Source: Armatimonadota bacterium
GTDB lineage: Bacteria; Sysuimicrobiota; Sysuimicrobiia; Sysuimicrobiales; Humicultoraceae
Assembly (NCBI GenBank): GCA_031081715.1
Contig: JAVHMA010000019.1
Location: forward strand, 1-64,000
DNA length: 64,000 nt
Direction: 5' to 3'
Positions 17,766 through 26,512 of this stretch are shown one piece after another (the stretch's first letter is position 1; each line of letters opens with the position of its first letter). Below the pieces are notes generated by a model. The model was not told the DNA's origin, did no database searches, and saw only the letters and a program-made list of their open reading frames with translations. The translations under genes and the position numbers were made by a program.

Positions 17766-18235
17766 CGGAGCGCATCGACGCCGAGCAGGTCCGCGAGATC
17801 GTGCGCATCGCCGAGGAGGCTGGCCTGGCCGAGCTCGAGGTGGCCACCCCCGCCCTCACCGTCCGGGTCCGGCGCGCCGTCGACGGCGGGCCGCGCGCGG
17901 CGGCCGGCGAGGTCGCCGCGGCGACCTCGGGCGGCACGGCGCCGGCGCTGGACACCGCGCTGCCGGCGGCCGCGGCGAACCACCTGGAGCCGCTCGTCGC
18001 GCCGATGGTCGGCACCTTCTACCGCGCCGCCACCCCGGACGCGCCGCCGTTTGTCTCCGAAGGCGACTACGTGACCGAGGGGCAGGTCGTCTGCATCATC
18101 GAGGCGATGAAGCTCTTCAACGAGATCCAGGCCGAGCGCGCGGGGCGCGTGGCCCGCGTGCTCGTGGAGAACGCTTCCCCGGTCGAGTACGGCCAGCCCC
18201 TGTTCCTGATCGACCCCACCGCCCGGCGGGACTAG
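17762..18235 (+). CDS. accB: biotin carboxyl carrier protein of acetyl-CoA carboxylase
   Basis: This 157-residue carrier swings biotin between the carboxylase and the carboxyltransferase. The N-terminal segment (residues 1-40) is followed by an Ala/Pro-rich linker and the biotinyl domain (about 77-153). The biotinylated lysine is Lys117 in EAMKL, with the thumb region PMVGTFYRAATPDAPPF typical of AccB. The ATG overlaps the accA stop by four bases and accC follows four bases after the stop. Confidence 0.95.
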   Translation: MTERIDAEQVREIVRIAEEAGLAELEVATPALTVRVRRAVDGGPRAAAGEVAAATSGGTAPALDTALPAAAANHLEPLVAPMVGTFYRAATPDAPPFVSEGDYVTEGQVVCIIEAMKLFNEIQAERAGRVARVLVENASPVEYGQPLFLIDPTARRD

Positions 18236-18239
18236 CCGC

Positions 18240-19592
18240 GTGTTCCGCAAGGTCCTGATCGCCAACCGCGGGGAGATCGCGGTCCGCGTCATCCGGGCCT
18301 GCCACGAACTCGGCGTGCGGACCGTGGCCGTCTACTCCGAGGCGGACCGCGGCTCGCTGCACGTGCGGCTGGCAGACGAGGCGTTCTGCATCGGCCCGCC
18401 GCCGACGGCGGCCTCCTACCTCAACGTCCCCAACATCATCGGCACCGCGGAGCTGCTCGGGGTGGACGCCATCCACCCTGGCTACGGCTTCCTGGCCGAG
18501 AACGCGCGCTTCGCCGAGGTCGTGGCCGACTGCAAGATGACGTTCATCGGCCCGCCCCCCCAGGCGATCGCGCTGATGGGCGACAAGGCCGCCGCCCGCG
18601 AACAGATGAAGCGCGCCGGCGTGCCGGTCGTCCCGGGCAGCCCCGGGCCGGTGCGCTCCGAGGCCGAGGCGCGCGAGGCCGCGCGCGAAACCGGCTACCC
18701 GCTGATCATCAAGGCCGCGGCCGGCGGCGGCGGCCGCGGCATGCGGACGGTGCACGGGCCCGACGAGCTCCCGCGCGCGCTGGCCACCGCGCAGCAGGAG
18801 GCCGAGGCCGCGTTCGGCGACGGGCGCGTCTACGTCGAGAAGTACATCGAGGAGCCGCGCCACGTGGAGGTGCAGGTGCTCGCCGACCGTCACGGCACGG
18901 TCCTCCACCTGGGCGAGCGCGACTGCTCCATTCAGCGCCGCCACCAGAAGCTCATCGAGGAGGCCCCCCCACCCCGGCTGCGCGAGCGTACGCTCGCGGC
19001 GCTGGCGCGGGCCGCGATCCGCGCGGCGCAGGTGATCGGCTACACCAACGCGGGGACCGTCGAGTTCCTGGTGGACGCCCACGAGAACATCTACTTCATG
19101 GAGATGAACACGCGCATCCAGGTCGAGCACCCGGTCACCGAAATGGTGACCGGCATCGACCTGGTCAAGGAGCAGATCCGCATCGCGGCCGGGGAACGGC
19201 TGGGCTACGGCCAGCGCGACATCCAGGTGCGCGGCTGCGCGATCGAGTGCCGCGTCAACGCCGAGGACCCGCGCCACGGCTTCCGGCCGTCGGCCGGCAC
19301 GCTCACCGCGTTCCACCCGCCCGGCGGCCCCGGCGTGCGCGTGGACACGCACTGCTTCCCCGGCTATACCATCCCGCCCTACTACGACTCGCTGGTCGCC
19401 AAGGTGATCGCCTGGGGGCGCACGCGCGACGAGGCGATCGCGCGGATGCGCCGCGCGCTCGTCGAGTTCGAGATCGCCGGTGTGGCGACCACGATCCCAT
19501 TCCACCTGCGCGTGCTCGACAACGCCTTCTTCCGACGAGGCGAGGTCTACACGAACTTCATCCACCGGCGGCTCGATCCCGAGGCCTCCTGA
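18240..19592 (+). CDS. accC: acetyl-CoA carboxylase biotin carboxylase subunit
   Basis: This 450-residue ATP-grasp enzyme carboxylates the biotin on AccB using bicarbonate and ATP. It shows the N-terminal domain (KVLIANRGEIAVRVIRA), the glycine-rich ATP loop (AAAGGGGRGM), the bicarbonate/biotin-site segment QRRHQKLIEEAP, and MNTRIQVEHPVTEM. It begins at GTG 18240 and is full length. It completes a four-gene accDABC set in one place, whereas many bacteria split accBC from accA and accD. Confidence 0.95.
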   Translation: MFRKVLIANRGEIAVRVIRACHELGVRTVAVYSEADRGSLHVRLADEAFCIGPPPTAASYLNVPNIIGTAELLGVDAIHPGYGFLAENARFAEVVADCKMTFIGPPPQAIALMGDKAAAREQMKRAGVPVVPGSPGPVRSEAEAREAARETGYPLIIKAAAGGGGRGMRTVHGPDELPRALATAQQEAEAAFGDGRVYVEKYIEEPRHVEVQVLADRHGTVLHLGERDCSIQRRHQKLIEEAPPPRLRERTLAALARAAIRAAQVIGYTNAGTVEFLVDAHENIYFMEMNTRIQVEHPVTEMVTGIDLVKEQIRIAAGERLGYGQRDIQVRGCAIECRVNAEDPRHGFRPSAGTLTAFHPPGGPGVRVDTHCFPGYTIPPYYDSLVAKVIAWGRTRDEAIARMRRALVEFEIAGVATTIPFHLRVLDNAFFRRGEVYTNFIHRRLDPEAS

Positions 19593-19685
19593 GTCCCCCG
19601 TCGGCCGGCGCCCGCCGGAGGAAGCCCCGCGCGACGACCAGAAGTAGAAGGCGCACACCCGTCACAGAGTGCAGGAGGTGCGGGC

Positions 19686-20564
19686 ATGCCCGAGACTGGG
19701 TTCCCGGTCATCGTCGCCCTGATCCTGGTCGTGGTCTGGGCGCTGTACCTGGGGATCAAGATTGTGCGCGAGTACCAACGCCTGGTGGTGTTCCGCTTCG
19801 GCAAGTACAACGCCACCAAGGGCCCGGGGATCGTCTACCTAATCCCGATCATCGACCGCGCGGTGTGGGTGGACCTCCGCGAGGTCTTCCTCGAAATCCC
19901 CTCGCAGACGTGCATCACGCGTGACAACGCGCCGATCAACATCGACTTCCTCATCTACTGGAAGGTCGTGGATCCCGAGAGCTCGGTCATCCAGGTCGGC
20001 GACTTCGCGGGCGCGGCGCGCGGCATCGCCACCACGACGCTGCGCGCGGTGATCGGCGACATCCTGCTCGACGACGTCCTCGCGCGCCGCGAGCAGATCA
20101 ACCAGGTGCTGCGCACCAAGCTCGACGAGGTCACCGAGCGCTGGGGCGTCAAGATCACCACGGTGGAGATCCGCGAGATCCTGCCGCCCAAGGACGTGCA
20201 GGAGGCGATGACCCGGCAGATGTCCGCGGAGCGCTCGCGCCGCGCGGTGGTCACCGAGGCCGATGGCAAGAAGCAGGCCACGATCACCGTGGCCGAGGGC
20301 GACAAGCAGTCGGCGATCCTGCGCGCCGAGGGCGACCGGCAGGCCGCGATCCTGCGGGCCGAGGGCTTCGCCATGGCGCTGGATACGATCTTCAAGGTGG
20401 CGCAGGCCGTGGACAGCAAGACCATGCTCCTCCAGTACCTGGACGCGCTCAAGGCGCTGGGCGCCGGGCCGGCCACGAAGTTCATCTTCCCGATGGAGTT
20501 CACGAAGCTGCTGGGGCCGCTGGTCGAGATGGCCGACCGGGGGCTCAAGGAGAAGGGCGCATAG
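19686..20564 (+). CDS. SPFH/stomatin-like (slipin) membrane protein
   Basis: This 292-residue protein has one N-terminal membrane helix (about residues 7-23), an SPFH/band-7 domain (about 27-190, including RFGKYNATKGPG and VWVDLREV), and a charged coiled region with repeats of ILRAEGDRQAA type. Slipins form oligomeric membrane scaffolds and often partner with an NfeD protease-like protein, but no nfeD is adjacent. An AGGAGGT ribosome site lies seven bases before the ATG. It follows accC by about 90 bases on the same strand. Its cellular role here is unknown. Confidence 0.9.
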   Translation: MPETGFPVIVALILVVVWALYLGIKIVREYQRLVVFRFGKYNATKGPGIVYLIPIIDRAVWVDLREVFLEIPSQTCITRDNAPINIDFLIYWKVVDPESSVIQVGDFAGAARGIATTTLRAVIGDILLDDVLARREQINQVLRTKLDEVTERWGVKITTVEIREILPPKDVQEAMTRQMSAERSRRAVVTEADGKKQATITVAEGDKQSAILRAEGDRQAAILRAEGFAMALDTIFKVAQAVDSKTMLLQYLDALKALGAGPATKFIFPMEFTKLLGPLVEMADRGLKEKGA

Positions 20565-20621
20565 GGGCGCCGGGGCCGGTGGTCGGGTAGCGGCGCGACC
20601 GCGGGGCGCCCCGGTCCCTAT
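20561..20621. terminator. probable bidirectional terminator hairpin
   Basis: Between two convergent genes, ATAGGG (20561-20566) and CCGGGGC (20570-20576) pair with GCCCCGG (20608-20614) and CCCTAT (20616-20621). This makes a stem of about 13 pairs with a small bulge. Both stop codons lie inside the arms, so the hairpin could end transcription from both sides. No clear U-tract follows. Confidence 0.45.
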
Positions 20622-22168
20622 CCCGGCCCGGCGCGCACCGGCCGGCCGGCACGGGTGTCGCGGCGGAGCCCGCGCGGGTCCTTCACCACGCGGCCTCCGA
20701 CCAGCACGTAGTCGATACCGGTGGAGAACTGGTTCGGCCGCTCGACCGTCGCATGGTCCGCGACCGTTGCGGGGTCGAAGACCACGAGGTCGGCGTCCGC
20801 GCCCACCTGGAGCCGGCCCTTGCGACGCAGCGCCGCCGCGCATGCCTCCAGCCGCCGGGCCGGCATGATGGTCATCTTGGCCAGCGCCTCCATCAGCCCG
20901 AGCACCTGCCGCTCGCGGACGTAGACGCGCAGGGTCCGGGCGAAGGTGCCGGCGGCGCGCGGGTGGTTGTTGTTGCCGGGTTCGAGGATCGCGTCGCTGC
21001 CGATCATGACCAGGGGCGAACGCAGCGCGGCCACCAGGTCATCCTCGGGGATCGCGTAGGCGACCGCGACCTTGCCCTCGCGCCGGTAGCGGGCGAAGCT
21101 GGTCGGGGTCAGGCGCTCCGTGGACCCTGCGAGCTGGAGGTCGCCATAGTCGATGCGGAAGCGCCGCTGCCAGCCGGGGTCGAAGCGCGCCGAGCTCAGG
21201 TAGGTGGCCCAGAACGCGTACGGGTAGACGCACGCGGTGACGTCCACCCCCTCGGCGCGGGCCTCGTCGAGCAGCCGCAGGGAGGCGGCCATGGAGAACG
21301 TGCCGCCGGTGCTGTGGATGTGATTGATGTGGACCGCCGCGCCGGTCCGCCTGGCGGCCCCGAGGACCTCGCGCAGCGCGTCCAGGTTGGTCCCGGGCGG
21401 CTCCATGTCGGAGTAGCGCACGTGCACGGAGAAGAGCACGCGGTGCGCCGCCGCGACCCGCATCATGGCCTCGATCTCGGCCGTGCTGGTGCCGGGCACG
21501 TACTCCGGGCTCATGGAGATGCCAAGCGCCCCTTCGCGGACCGCCCGGGCCGCCTGCTCCGACAGCCGGGCGATGTGCTCCGCGCGCGCCGGGGCGTAGC
21601 GCCCGATGCCGAGCCGCGCGCGCGCCGCCCCGTAGTAGAAGGCCCCGCCGAAGTGCACCGGCGGGCGGGCGCGCTCGTAGGCGCGGTACCACGCGCCCAT
21701 CTCCGCGGAGGCGCCGTGCATCGCCAGGTTGGTCGTGACACCGTCGGCGAGCTTGTACCACACACCGTACGCGTTGGGATCATACGAGAGGATGTCGATG
21801 AAGCCCGGGGCTACGACGCGGCCGCCCGCGTCGATCTCCCATCGGCCGCGCACCGGGGCGCGCGTGATGGCGGCGATGCGCGCCCCGCGGACGGCGACCG
21901 CGACCCCTGCCTCGTCGGCGCCGGTGGCCGGGTCCATGGCGCGGGCGTTGCGGATCACGAGATCGTAGGCCGCGCCGGCGCCGGCCGCCCGGGCCTCCGG
22001 GGGCGGCGTGAGCGCGCACGCGGCCCCGACCGCGACCGCCGTCTTGCGCCCCAGGGCGGCCACCCCGAGCGCGGCCGCGCTCCCCAGCAACCGCCGCCGG
22101 GTGAGGCGCATCGCGCCGCTCACGCGGCCGGAACGTGCCGCGCCACCGCGCGCCGCACCCCCGATCAC
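20618..22168 (-). CDS. D-aminoacylase-like amidohydrolase lacking the HxH metal motif, Tat-exported
   Basis: This 516-residue protein resembles N-acyl-D-amino-acid deacylases (ALGISMSPEYVPGTS, VHINHIHSTGGTF, VYPYAFW, GSDAILEP, then HPRAAGTFARTL). A twin-arginine signal (LTRRRLLGSAAALG) begins at residue 21, so it is probably exported folded. The usual metal motif GFIDxHxHD reads GFIDILSYD, with Leu127 and Tyr129 in place of both histidines. The cysteine ligand that normally follows GVTT is replaced near His151. The late Asp in GSDA is kept. Activity is therefore uncertain. The GTG at 22168 overlaps the TRAP permease stop by four bases; an ATG at 22111 would give a shorter leader. Confidence 0.8.
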   Translation of the reverse strand: MIGGAARGGAARSGRVSGAMRLTRRRLLGSAAALGVAALGRKTAVAVGAACALTPPPEARAAGAGAAYDLVIRNARAMDPATGADEAGVAVAVRGARIAAITRAPVRGRWEIDAGGRVVAPGFIDILSYDPNAYGVWYKLADGVTTNLAMHGASAEMGAWYRAYERARPPVHFGGAFYYGAARARLGIGRYAPARAEHIARLSEQAARAVREGALGISMSPEYVPGTSTAEIEAMMRVAAAHRVLFSVHVRYSDMEPPGTNLDALREVLGAARRTGAAVHINHIHSTGGTFSMAASLRLLDEARAEGVDVTACVYPYAFWATYLSSARFDPGWQRRFRIDYGDLQLAGSTERLTPTSFARYRREGKVAVAYAIPEDDLVAALRSPLVMIGSDAILEPGNNNHPRAAGTFARTLRVYVRERQVLGLMEALAKMTIMPARRLEACAAALRRKGRLQVGADADLVVFDPATVADHATVERPNQFSTGIDYVLVGGRVVKDPRGLRRDTRAGRPVRAGPG

Positions 22169-24186
22169 GGCCCGAGCGCCGGGGCCGTGGGGGACGCCGG
22201 CGCCCCGGCCCGGCGGGTGAACCGCTGGAGCAGGTACACCGCGGCGATGAGCCCGGCGCCCAGCAGGTCGGTCGCCAGGCCCGGCTTGATGAGCGCCAGG
22301 GCGGCGCCGATCAGCATCGCGCGCTCGTACCAGGTCGAGCGTCGCAGCAGGTACCCCGTCGTCCCCGACACGAACGCCAGCATGCCGACGGTCGCCGTCA
22401 GGATCACGTGGGCGCCGTGGGCGACGCCGCCCACGTTGATCAACAGCAGCTCATGGTTGAAGAAGAAGAGGAACGGCAGGATTGCGGTCCGCATGTCGTA
22501 GACGAAGCCCTGGATGCCGGTCTTGATCGGGTCGGAGCGCGCGATAGCGGCGGCGGCGTAGGCCGCGAGCCCCACCGGCGGCGTGTCGTCCGCCAGGATG
22601 CCGAAGAAGAAGACGAACAGGTGGATGGCGACGAGCGGGACGTCCAACCCAGCGGCGCGCGCCAGGTTCTGCACGACCGGCGCCACGAGCGCCGCCATGA
22701 TGATGTAGTTGGCCGTGGTCGGTACGCCCATCCCCAGGATGAGCGACGCTACCGCAGCCAGGCCGAGCACGATCCAGATGTTGCCGCCCGACAGCGCGCG
22801 GACCAGGTCGGTGAGCCCGAAGCCCAGCCCGGTCATCGTGACGATGCCGACGATGATCCCCGCGGCGCCAGTCGCGATCGCGATGGTCACCATGTTGCGG
22901 CCGCCAGCCTCGAAGCCGCCCAGCACCGCGGCGGCGGCCCGTCGCACGCCGACGAGCAGGCCCGCACCCGCCCGGATGGCGCGCACCATCTCCTGCACGG
23001 CGATCAGGACCACCAGCACGACCGTGGCGTTGAGCGCGCTGCGCTCCGGTGTCAGCCGGACCACGATGAGCATGTACAGCAGGACGCCGACCGGGATCAG
23101 GTAGTGCAGGCCCGAGATCAGTGTCGTCCCAAACGGCGGGAGCTCGCTGCGCGGCAGCCCGCGGAGGTCCAGCTTCAACGCCTCGAAGTGCGTCACCGCG
23201 AAGAGCCCGATGTAGCTCACCACCGCGGGCACGATCGCGTGCATGATGATCTGGGCATACGGCAGGCCCAGAAAGTCGGCCATGACGAAGGCCGCGGCGC
23301 CCATCACGGGCGGCATAAGCTGGCCGTTGGTCGACGCGGCCACCTCGGTGGCGCCGGCTTTCTCCGGCGGATAGCCCACGCGCTTCATCAGCGGAATGGT
23401 GAACGTGCCGGTCGTGACCACGTTGGCGATCGAGGAGCCCGAGATGATGCCGGTGAGCATGCTGCCCACGACCGCCGCCTTCGCCGGCCCGCCGCGGAAC
23501 GTCCCGAGCAGGCTGTAGGCTAAATCCACGAAGAACTTGCCGGCGCCCGCCCGATCCAGCAGCGCGCCGAAGAGAACGAACAGGAACACGAAGGTCGCCG
23601 ACACGCGGATGGGCGTGCCCCAGATGCCCTCGCTGGTCAGGTAGAGCTGCTGGACGATCTGGCTCCACTGGTAGCCAGCGTGCAGGAAGAGAACCTCGGG
23701 CGGCCGGAACGGCAGGATGCCCCGCGGCCCGGTCGCGGCGTAGGCGATGAGCACCGCGGCGATCACCGGCAGCGCCGGGCCCACGACGCGGAAGGCCGCC
23801 AGCAGTAGCAGCAGCAGCGTGACGGTCCCCATCGCGGTATCAGCGGCGTTGGGGATGCCCCCGCGGACGGCCACGATGCTGTAGTACTCGACGACGACGT
23901 AGAGCGCGCCCGCCACCGCCGCGGCGCCCAGAAGCCAGTCCAGGGCCGGAATGCGGTCGCGGGGGCCGCGGCGCGAGGGATAGACGAGGAATGCGAGCGC
24001 GAACCCGAACGCCAGGTGGAGCGGACCCAGCCGCAGCGGGTCGAGGCGGCCGGCCCACGTGGCGTACACCTGGAAGGCGCTCCAGACGACCGCCAGCCCG
24101 TAGAGCACTGCGCGCTGCCAGGCGGCGGCCGGCTCGCGCGCGCCGTACTCGACGCGCTTCAGGATCTCCGAGGCGTCCTGGGCCAT
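22165..24186 (-). CDS. TRAP transporter fused permease (TAXI family, DctQ-DctM fusion)
   Basis: This 673-residue protein with many membrane helices carries the small (4TM-type) and large (DctM-type) subunits fused in one chain. DctM hallmarks include GSMLTGIISGSSIANVVTTG, EVAASTNGQLMPPVMGAAAF and GMGVPTTANYIIMAALVAP. It is a sodium- or proton-driven importer that works with the TAXI receptor gene just upstream. The ligand is unknown; TAXI systems are reported to take up organic acids or amino acids. The gene ends by overlapping the D-aminoacylase-like gene by four bases. Confidence 0.93.
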   Translation of the reverse strand: MAQDASEILKRVEYGAREPAAAWQRAVLYGLAVVWSAFQVYATWAGRLDPLRLGPLHLAFGFALAFLVYPSRRGPRDRIPALDWLLGAAAVAGALYVVVEYYSIVAVRGGIPNAADTAMGTVTLLLLLLAAFRVVGPALPVIAAVLIAYAATGPRGILPFRPPEVLFLHAGYQWSQIVQQLYLTSEGIWGTPIRVSATFVFLFVLFGALLDRAGAGKFFVDLAYSLLGTFRGGPAKAAVVGSMLTGIISGSSIANVVTTGTFTIPLMKRVGYPPEKAGATEVAASTNGQLMPPVMGAAAFVMADFLGLPYAQIIMHAIVPAVVSYIGLFAVTHFEALKLDLRGLPRSELPPFGTTLISGLHYLIPVGVLLYMLIVVRLTPERSALNATVVLVVLIAVQEMVRAIRAGAGLLVGVRRAAAAVLGGFEAGGRNMVTIAIATGAAGIIVGIVTMTGLGFGLTDLVRALSGGNIWIVLGLAAVASLILGMGVPTTANYIIMAALVAPVVQNLARAAGLDVPLVAIHLFVFFFGILADDTPPVGLAAYAAAAIARSDPIKTGIQGFVYDMRTAILPFLFFFNHELLLINVGGVAHGAHVILTATVGMLAFVSGTTGYLLRRSTWYERAMLIGAALALIKPGLATDLLGAGLIAAVYLLQRFTRRAGAPASPTAPALGP

Positions 24187-24228
24187 GCCGGCTCCCCCGT
24201 CCCCGCGCGGGCGGCACCGCGCCGAACA

Positions 24229-24261
24229 GATGAGCCCGGCCCTCCTCGAGCCGGGCTCATC
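24229..24261 (-). terminator. intra-operon hairpin between TRAP receptor and permease genes
   Basis: GATGAGCCCGGC (24229-24240) and GCCGGGCTCATC (24250-24261) form a perfect 12-base-pair stem with a nine-base loop, in the 93-base gap between the receptor and permease genes. There is no strong U-tract. It could partly terminate transcription or protect the 3' end of the receptor message, making more receptor than permease. Confidence 0.6.
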
Positions 24262-24279
24262 GTGCCGGCCGTGCGAGCG

Positions 24280-25266
24280 CTACCGCGCCTCGATCCCGGC
24301 CGGGATCGGAATGCGCTTCTCGCGGTAGAAGAGCTGCGCGCCCGCGTGCAAGGGAATGGCCATGCCGTCGAGCGACCGCTCGAGGTCGAAGTACCGCTCC
24401 AGGTTGGCGTGGATCTTCTTGAAGTCGGCCAGCTTCTCGTCGAAGAGCAGGCGCATCACGTTGTAGACGGTCGAGGTGTCGATGTCGGTGCTCGTCGCGA
24501 GCTGGGCGAGCACGGTGACGGTAGCCACCGGCGCGTTCACGCCGCGGTAGGCGCCGGCGGGAATCGTGAAGGCGGTCAGGAACGGGTACTTCTGGCGGAG
24601 TTGGGCGATGCGCGCGGGCTCCAGGCCCAGGAACGTCACCGGCGCGGTGAGCGCTGCCTGCGTGATCGCCGCGTTACCCAGGCCGACCGTGTAGAACATG
24701 CCGTCGATACGACCGTCCTGGAGCAGCTGCGCCCCGGCCGTGGCCGACCCGCGGACGGGCTCGGCGAGGTCGTCGACCTTGAGCCCGAAGGCCTCGAGGA
24801 CCTGCATCGAGTTCTGTTCGGCGCCGCTGCCGACGTCGCCGACGTACACGCGCTTGCCCTTGAAGTCGGCCACCGACCGGATGTTGCGGTCACTGCGGGC
24901 GAGGATGTGGATCGGCTCGGGGTAGAGCACCGCCATGCCCCGGAGTTTGGGCGTCGGCCGGCCGCGGAAGGCCTCCACGACCAGGCCACGGTAGGCGTAG
25001 TAGGCGATATCGTTCTGCACCAGCGCCATCTGGAGCTCGCCGCTCTGGATGGCCCCGATATTGAACACGCTGCCGCCGGTGGAGCGCGCGTTCGCGCGGT
25101 AGCCCAGGTTGGCGTCGTTGATCATCCGCGCGACGCCGGTAGCGATCGGGAAGTAGACGCCGGTCGTGGCGCCTGAGCCGATGGTGATGAACCCCGCCTG
25201 GGCGGATGCACCCGCGGCCAGGGCCCCGACCAGGAGGAGCGCGAGCAGAGCCGTCTTCACCTTCAT
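24280..25266 (-). CDS. TAXI family TRAP transporter solute-binding receptor
   Basis: This 328-residue protein has a signal peptide (about residues 1-22) and the TAXI receptor fold, with the family-typical opening ITIGSGATTGVYFPIATGVARM and the segment RSTGGSVFNIGAIQSGELQMALVQND. It binds the solute outside the membrane for the fused TRAP permease downstream. A strong AGGAGGTGA ribosome site lies just before the ATG, inside a 13-base palindrome (25269-25281). The ligand cannot be read from sequence. Confidence 0.93.
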   Translation of the reverse strand: MKVKTALLALLLVGALAAGASAQAGFITIGSGATTGVYFPIATGVARMINDANLGYRANARSTGGSVFNIGAIQSGELQMALVQNDIAYYAYRGLVVEAFRGRPTPKLRGMAVLYPEPIHILARSDRNIRSVADFKGKRVYVGDVGSGAEQNSMQVLEAFGLKVDDLAEPVRGSATAGAQLLQDGRIDGMFYTVGLGNAAITQAALTAPVTFLGLEPARIAQLRQKYPFLTAFTIPAGAYRGVNAPVATVTVLAQLATSTDIDTSTVYNVMRLLFDEKLADFKKIHANLERYFDLERSLDGMAIPLHAGAQLFYREKRIPIPAGIEAR

Positions 25267-25341
25267 CCGGAGGTCACCTCCTGACGTGTCGGTCGATCAC
25301 AGTCTGCAGTCCCACCGTCAATTGTATCGGACGAGTGCGCT

Positions 25342-26442
25342 TTAGACGATGGCGGCGTGCGTCTGCGGATCGAACAGGTGCATCTTGCGGAGGTTGAACA
25401 CGACCTCGGCCTCCTGTCCCATGCGCGCCTGGCTGTGCGCGTCCACCCGCGCGACGATCGAGTGGTCCCCGCTGCTCAGGTAGAGGATGACGTCGGAACC
25501 GAGCGGCTCGTGCACCTCCACCATGGCGCGCAGCGCCCACGCGTGGTTCGCATCCCGGGCGTAGGCTCGGTCCTGGATGTCCTCGGGCCGGATGCCGAAG
25601 ATCACCTGGCGGCCCACCCACTCCTGCACGTGGGGCACCAGGTCGGCGGGCACCTCCATCGCGAACGACCCGGCGTCCAGGACGACACCGCCGTTGCGGC
25701 GGGCCAGGCGGGCCTCGATGAAGTTCATCGCCGGGCTGCCGATGAACCCCGCAACGAACAGGTTGGCCGGCTTCTCGTAGAGGTTCAGCGGGCTGTCCAC
25801 CTGTTGCACCACGCCGTCGCGCATCACGACGATGCGGTCGCCCATGGTCATGGCCTCGACCTGATCGTGGGTGACGTAGACGGTCGTCGTCTGGAGCCGC
25901 GCCTGGAGCTTCTTGATCTCCGCGCGCGTCTGCACGCGGAGCTTGGCGTCCAGGTTGGACAGCGGCTCGTCCATCAGGAACACCTGCGGCTCCCGCACGA
26001 TCGCGCGGCCGAGCGCCACCCGCTGGCGCTGGCCGCCGGAGAGTTGCTTGGGCTTGCGGTCGAGCAGCCCGCCGATGCCTAGCAGCGCGGCCGCCTCCTT
26101 GACGCGGCGGTCGATCTCGGCGCGCGGGTACCGGCGCAGGCGCAGCCCGAACGCCATGTTATCGTAGACCGACATATGCGGGTACAGCGCGTAGTTCTGG
26201 AACACCATCGCGATGTCGCGGTCCTTGGGGGCAACGTCGTTGACGCGGCGCTCACCGATGTAGATGCTCCCGCTGGTCGCCTCCTCGAGCCCCGCGATCA
26301 GGCGCAGCGCGGTCGTCTTCCCGCACCCCGACGGCCCGACCAGCACGGTGAACTGCCGGTCGGGAATCTCCAGCGTGACGTCGTTGACCGCCGTGACGTT
26401 GGCGAACTTCTTGGTGACGCCCTCCAGGTACACCCGCGCCAT
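25342..26442 (-). CDS. ABC transporter ATP-binding protein, MsmK/UgpC (sugar) type
   Basis: This 366-residue ATPase has Walker A GPSGCGKTT (Lys42), signature LSGGQRQRV (134-142), Walker B VFLMDEP (Asp158, Glu159) and a C-terminal TOBE domain (about 240-360) typical of sugar-importer ATPases. No sugar permease or binding protein is adjacent, so it may be a shared ATPase serving carbohydrate importers elsewhere, as MsmK does in some bacteria. The neighbouring isomerase gene upstream on the same strand supports a sugar context. The ATG at 26442 gives the standard N-terminus (MARVYLEGVTKKF). Confidence 0.92.
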   Translation of the reverse strand: MARVYLEGVTKKFANVTAVNDVTLEIPDRQFTVLVGPSGCGKTTALRLIAGLEEATSGSIYIGERRVNDVAPKDRDIAMVFQNYALYPHMSVYDNMAFGLRLRRYPRAEIDRRVKEAAALLGIGGLLDRKPKQLSGGQRQRVALGRAIVREPQVFLMDEPLSNLDAKLRVQTRAEIKKLQARLQTTTVYVTHDQVEAMTMGDRIVVMRDGVVQQVDSPLNLYEKPANLFVAGFIGSPAMNFIEARLARRNGGVVLDAGSFAMEVPADLVPHVQEWVGRQVIFGIRPEDIQDRAYARDANHAWALRAMVEVHEPLGSDVILYLSSGDHSIVARVDAHSQARMGQEAEVVFNLRKMHLFDPQTHAAIV

Positions 26443-26512
26443 GTTTCGCCTCCGGACAACTCCCGCCCACGCGCTGAACACTTCTGCACCGCCGCGCCCG
26501 GGCTCCTGCCCG

